The position numbers were made by a program, and so were the translations under genes. 8,058 nucleotides of DNA, taken from contig DBWK01000080.1 in assembly GCA_002308875.1 (NCBI GenBank), positions 4,418 to 12,475 of the forward strand. The letters run 5' to 3'. A model generated the notes under the pieces. That model saw only the letters and a program-made list of their open reading frames with translations, did not search any database and was not told the DNA's origin. The stretch is from Treponema sp. UBA1240 (GTDB lineage: Bacteria; Spirochaetota; Spirochaetia; Treponematales; Treponemataceae). Positions 6,531 through 8,058 of this stretch are shown one piece after another (the first letter of the stretch is position 1; every line of letters begins with the position of its first letter).

Positions 6531-7130
6531 TCAGCATTTTTTATTTATGCCGATTAAATATGTTTCAAAAGATTCGGAACGGCACGCAGTCGGCTTAAAG
6601 CCCTTTGCTTCCGCAAATATAGTCCGCATCTTTTTTAAAAACTGCTGCTGGTCTCCACCCTGAAAAATTTTTACGGCAAAATTACCGTTTTGCTTCAGCA
6701 TTGTTTCAGCGTAATAAATCGCAATCTCAACAAGTCCTGCAGAACGCGCCGTGTCTATAACGCGGTTTCCGGTTGTTGGAGGTGCAGCATCACATATTAC
6801 CAGATTGTACGGTCCGTGTTCTAAAGCTTCCTTTCTTATTTCATCGGAACAAAGGTCGCCTTGTATGAATGTTAGATTGTCACTTTTTACATTTTTTGCA
6901 AGAGGATTCAAATCAATGGAAGTAACATGCCCCGTTCCGGCAAGTTCCCGCAGCACAAAAACAGTCCAGCTGCCCGGGGCTGCTCCCAAATCCAAAACTC
7001 TGTAGTTTTTTTTAATCATTCCGAATTTTTTGTCAATTTCCTGCAGCTTGTAGACCGAGCGCGCAGGATAACCTTCCGAGAAAGCTTTTTTTGACCAATA
7101 ATCCGGTTTTTCGTAACTGTTAGACGGCAT
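6531..7130 (-). CDS. rlmE: 23S rRNA (uridine-2'-O-)-methyltransferase RlmE/RrmJ (FtsJ)
   Basis: The enzyme transfers a methyl group from S-adenosylmethionine to the 2'-O of U2552 (E. coli numbering) in the A-loop of 23S rRNA, late in 50S subunit assembly. From the ATG at 7130 the product has 199 aa, matching the family (about 209 in E. coli). The K-D-K-E catalytic tetrad is K28 (VYKLQEID), D114 (CDAAPPTTG), K154 (VKIFQGG) and E189 (SFETYLIG). The methyl-donor site is VLDLGAAPGSW (45-55), and the acidic SIDLNP strand follows at 71-76. An in-frame ATG at 7190 would add 20 residues, but that stretch is not family-like, overlaps the divergent gene and lacks a ribosome binding site. AAAAGG at 7136-7141 supports 7130. 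It is the first gene of a probable rlmE-M23 unit. Confidence 0.95.
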   Translation of the reverse strand: MPSNSYEKPDYWSKKAFSEGYPARSVYKLQEIDKKFGMIKKNYRVLDLGAAPGSWTVFVLRELAGTGHVTSIDLNPLAKNVKSDNLTFIQGDLCSDEIRKEALEHGPYNLVICDAAPPTTGNRVIDTARSAGLVEIAIYYAETMLKQNGNFAVKIFQGGDQQQFLKKMRTIFAEAKGFKPTACRSESFETYLIGINKKC

Positions 7131-7135
7131 AGGTA

Positions 7136-7141
7136 CCTTTT
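7136..7141 (-). promoter_or_regulatory. rlmE ribosome binding site that decides the start
   Basis: AAAAGG on the minus strand lies 5 bases before the ATG at 7130. It favours this start over the upstream in-frame ATG at 7190, giving a protein of standard length that begins just before the conserved YWSKKAFSEGYPARS region. Confidence 0.75.
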
Positions 7142-7172
7142 CAAAATTATTATTTGTGATAATATAAGGTCG

Positions 7173-8058
7173 ATGGATAAGTATACACACAGACTAAAAA
7201 AAATTGAAGATGTTTTAACGGCTAATTTGCCCGAATCAGCGAATAAAGAATGGAAACAAGCCGTTTTTTCGGTTTTACCGGAAGCCGTAAATGAAGAACA
7301 CATCGCTCAATTACTCAAACCTTGCAGAGAACTTTTGCTTTTGGGTGGAAAAAGAATGCGCCCCCTGCTTTTGGTTCTCGTTGCGGAAATGCTTTCAGAT
7401 GATTCCCAAAAAGCTGCGGAACTTGCCTATTCGCTTGTACCGCTTATAGAATTTGTCCATACAGCAAGCCTTATACACGATGACATAGAAGACAGCGCCG
7501 ATATGCGGCGCGGAAAACCTTCCGCATACATCACATACGGAACGGATACTGCAATAAACGCAGGAACATGGTTGTACTTCAACGCAATGAGTGCCATCAA
7601 TTCCGCGGCAGTTCCGGCAGAAACCAAGCTTAAACTGTATCAGACGCTGACACTTGAACTGCGTCGTCTGCATATGGGACAGGCAATGGACATATATTGG
7701 CACAAAAACGATAAAACCATTCCAACCCGTGCCGAATACCGGGCAATGGTAAGTCTCAAAACCGGAACACTTACGGCTTTGGCAGCAAAAATCGGAGCAA
7801 TCGCGGCAGACGCACAAGACTGCGAAATTGAAAAAATCGGCAGGATTGCTACAGATATAGGAATCGGTTTTCAGATACTGGATGATGTTATAAATCTGAC
7901 AAAAGGTAACCCGGGTAAAAAACGCGGTGATGATATTGTGGAAGGTAAAAAAAGCCTGCCTGTACTTATCCATCTGGAAAAAAGACCGCAGGATCTGCCA
8001 GTAATAACAAATCTGTTCAAACAGGCAAAAACCGAAGGATCGGACAGTCCGGCGGGTG
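7173..8058 (+). CDS. trans-Polyprenyl diphosphate synthase (IspB/GGPPS family), 3' end beyond window
   Basis: The enzyme adds isopentenyl diphosphate units in trans to an allylic primer, making a linear isoprenoid chain. The window holds 295 codons, most of the usual 320-350. GGKRMRP (58-64) binds diphosphate. The first aspartate-rich motif is intact as D103-D104-I-E-D107, followed by MRRGKP. KTGTL (196-200), FQILDD (233-238) and RGDDIVEGKKSLPV (251-264) complete the fold. The second aspartate-rich motif reads DDVIN, so its last Asp is N241. A98 and S99, five and four residues before the first motif, are small, which in this family usually permits chains longer than farnesyl. FVHTASLIHDD closely resembles octaprenyl synthases. 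The exact chain length cannot be set from sequence. The ATG at 7173 has AAGG only 3 bases upstream, a tight spacing, but no better in-frame start exists. The gene is divergent from rlmE with a 42-bp gap and no confident promoter. Confidence 0.93.
   Translation, partial: MDKYTHRLKKIEDVLTANLPESANKEWKQAVFSVLPEAVNEEHIAQLLKPCRELLLLGGKRMRPLLLVLVAEMLSDDSQKAAELAYSLVPLIEFVHTASLIHDDIEDSADMRRGKPSAYITYGTDTAINAGTWLYFNAMSAINSAAVPAETKLKLYQTLTLELRRLHMGQAMDIYWHKNDKTIPTRAEYRAMVSLKTGTLTALAAKIGAIAADAQDCEIEKIGRIATDIGIGFQILDDVINLTKGNPGKKRGDDIVEGKKSLPVLIHLEKRPQDLPVITNLFKQAKTEGSDSPAG
7180..7208 (-). promoter_or_regulatory. Candidate promoter of rlmE
   Basis: On the minus strand, TTCAAT (7203-7208, 3 of 6 matches) and TATACT (7180-7185, 5 of 6 matches) are 17 bases apart. 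They lie inside the first codons of the divergent polyprenyl synthase gene. Transcription would start near 7173, about 43 bases before the rlmE ATG. The good -10 and ideal spacing support it, and the poor -35 weakens it. Confidence 0.4.

Noticed and set aside
7131..7190. Upstream in-frame start of rlmE at 7190
   Set aside because: It adds 20 residues unlike the family, has no ribosome binding site and runs into the divergent polyprenyl synthase gene. The ATG at 7130 has a good site and gives normal length.
7395..7973. A 192-codon open frame on the minus strand inside the polyprenyl synthase gene
   Set aside because: It is cysteine- and tyrosine-rich with no recognisable domain, and it lies fully antisense to a clearly conserved enzyme. 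It is a shadow of that gene.

Overview
The window looks like chromosomal core DNA from a spirochaete, most likely a host-associated Treponema. I infer this from the moderate-to-low GC content, the AT-rich intergenic DNA, the single-chain glycyl-tRNA synthetase, and a mix of peptidase T, a ferredoxin-type aldo/keto reductase, an HD-GYP-family protein and a membrane-anchored LysM/M23 protein. No mobile element, phage gene, CRISPR array, rRNA or tRNA gene was found. Coding density is high, with no gene-free stretch over 300 bases.

Layout from left to right. The first 17 bases hold the start of a minus-strand gene that leaves the window. It lies directly downstream of pepT (tripeptide aminopeptidase, minus strand). 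A 241-bp divergent region separates pepT from glyQS (plus strand). That region carries a good promoter for glyQS, a weaker candidate for pepT, a 12-bp direct repeat with one copy in each promoter spacer, and a leader of about 145 nt with four closely packed stem-loops. glyQS ends in a textbook intrinsic terminator. An aldo/keto reductase with two C-terminal [4Fe-4S] motifs starts 22 bases after the terminator stem. It runs tail-to-tail, with an 11-bp gap, into an HD-GYP-type gene on the minus strand whose metal-binding residues are altered. A strong promoter lies upstream of that gene, in an AT-rich gap of 173 bp. Next on the minus strand are a LysM/M23 cell-wall protein and rlmE (23S rRNA 2'-O-methyltransferase), which probably share a transcript (rlmE first, 41-bp gap). 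Divergent from rlmE, with 42 bp between start codons, is a trans-polyprenyl diphosphate synthase that runs off the right edge.

Together the genes cover translation (glyQS, rlmE), peptide breakdown (pepT), redox metabolism (the reductase), envelope work (M23 peptidase, polyprenyl synthase) and possibly cyclic-dinucleotide signalling (HD-GYP). I see no dedicated novel multi-gene system. The least ordinary items are the degenerate HD-GYP active site, the structured glyQS leader, and the repeat shared by the pepT and glyQS promoters.
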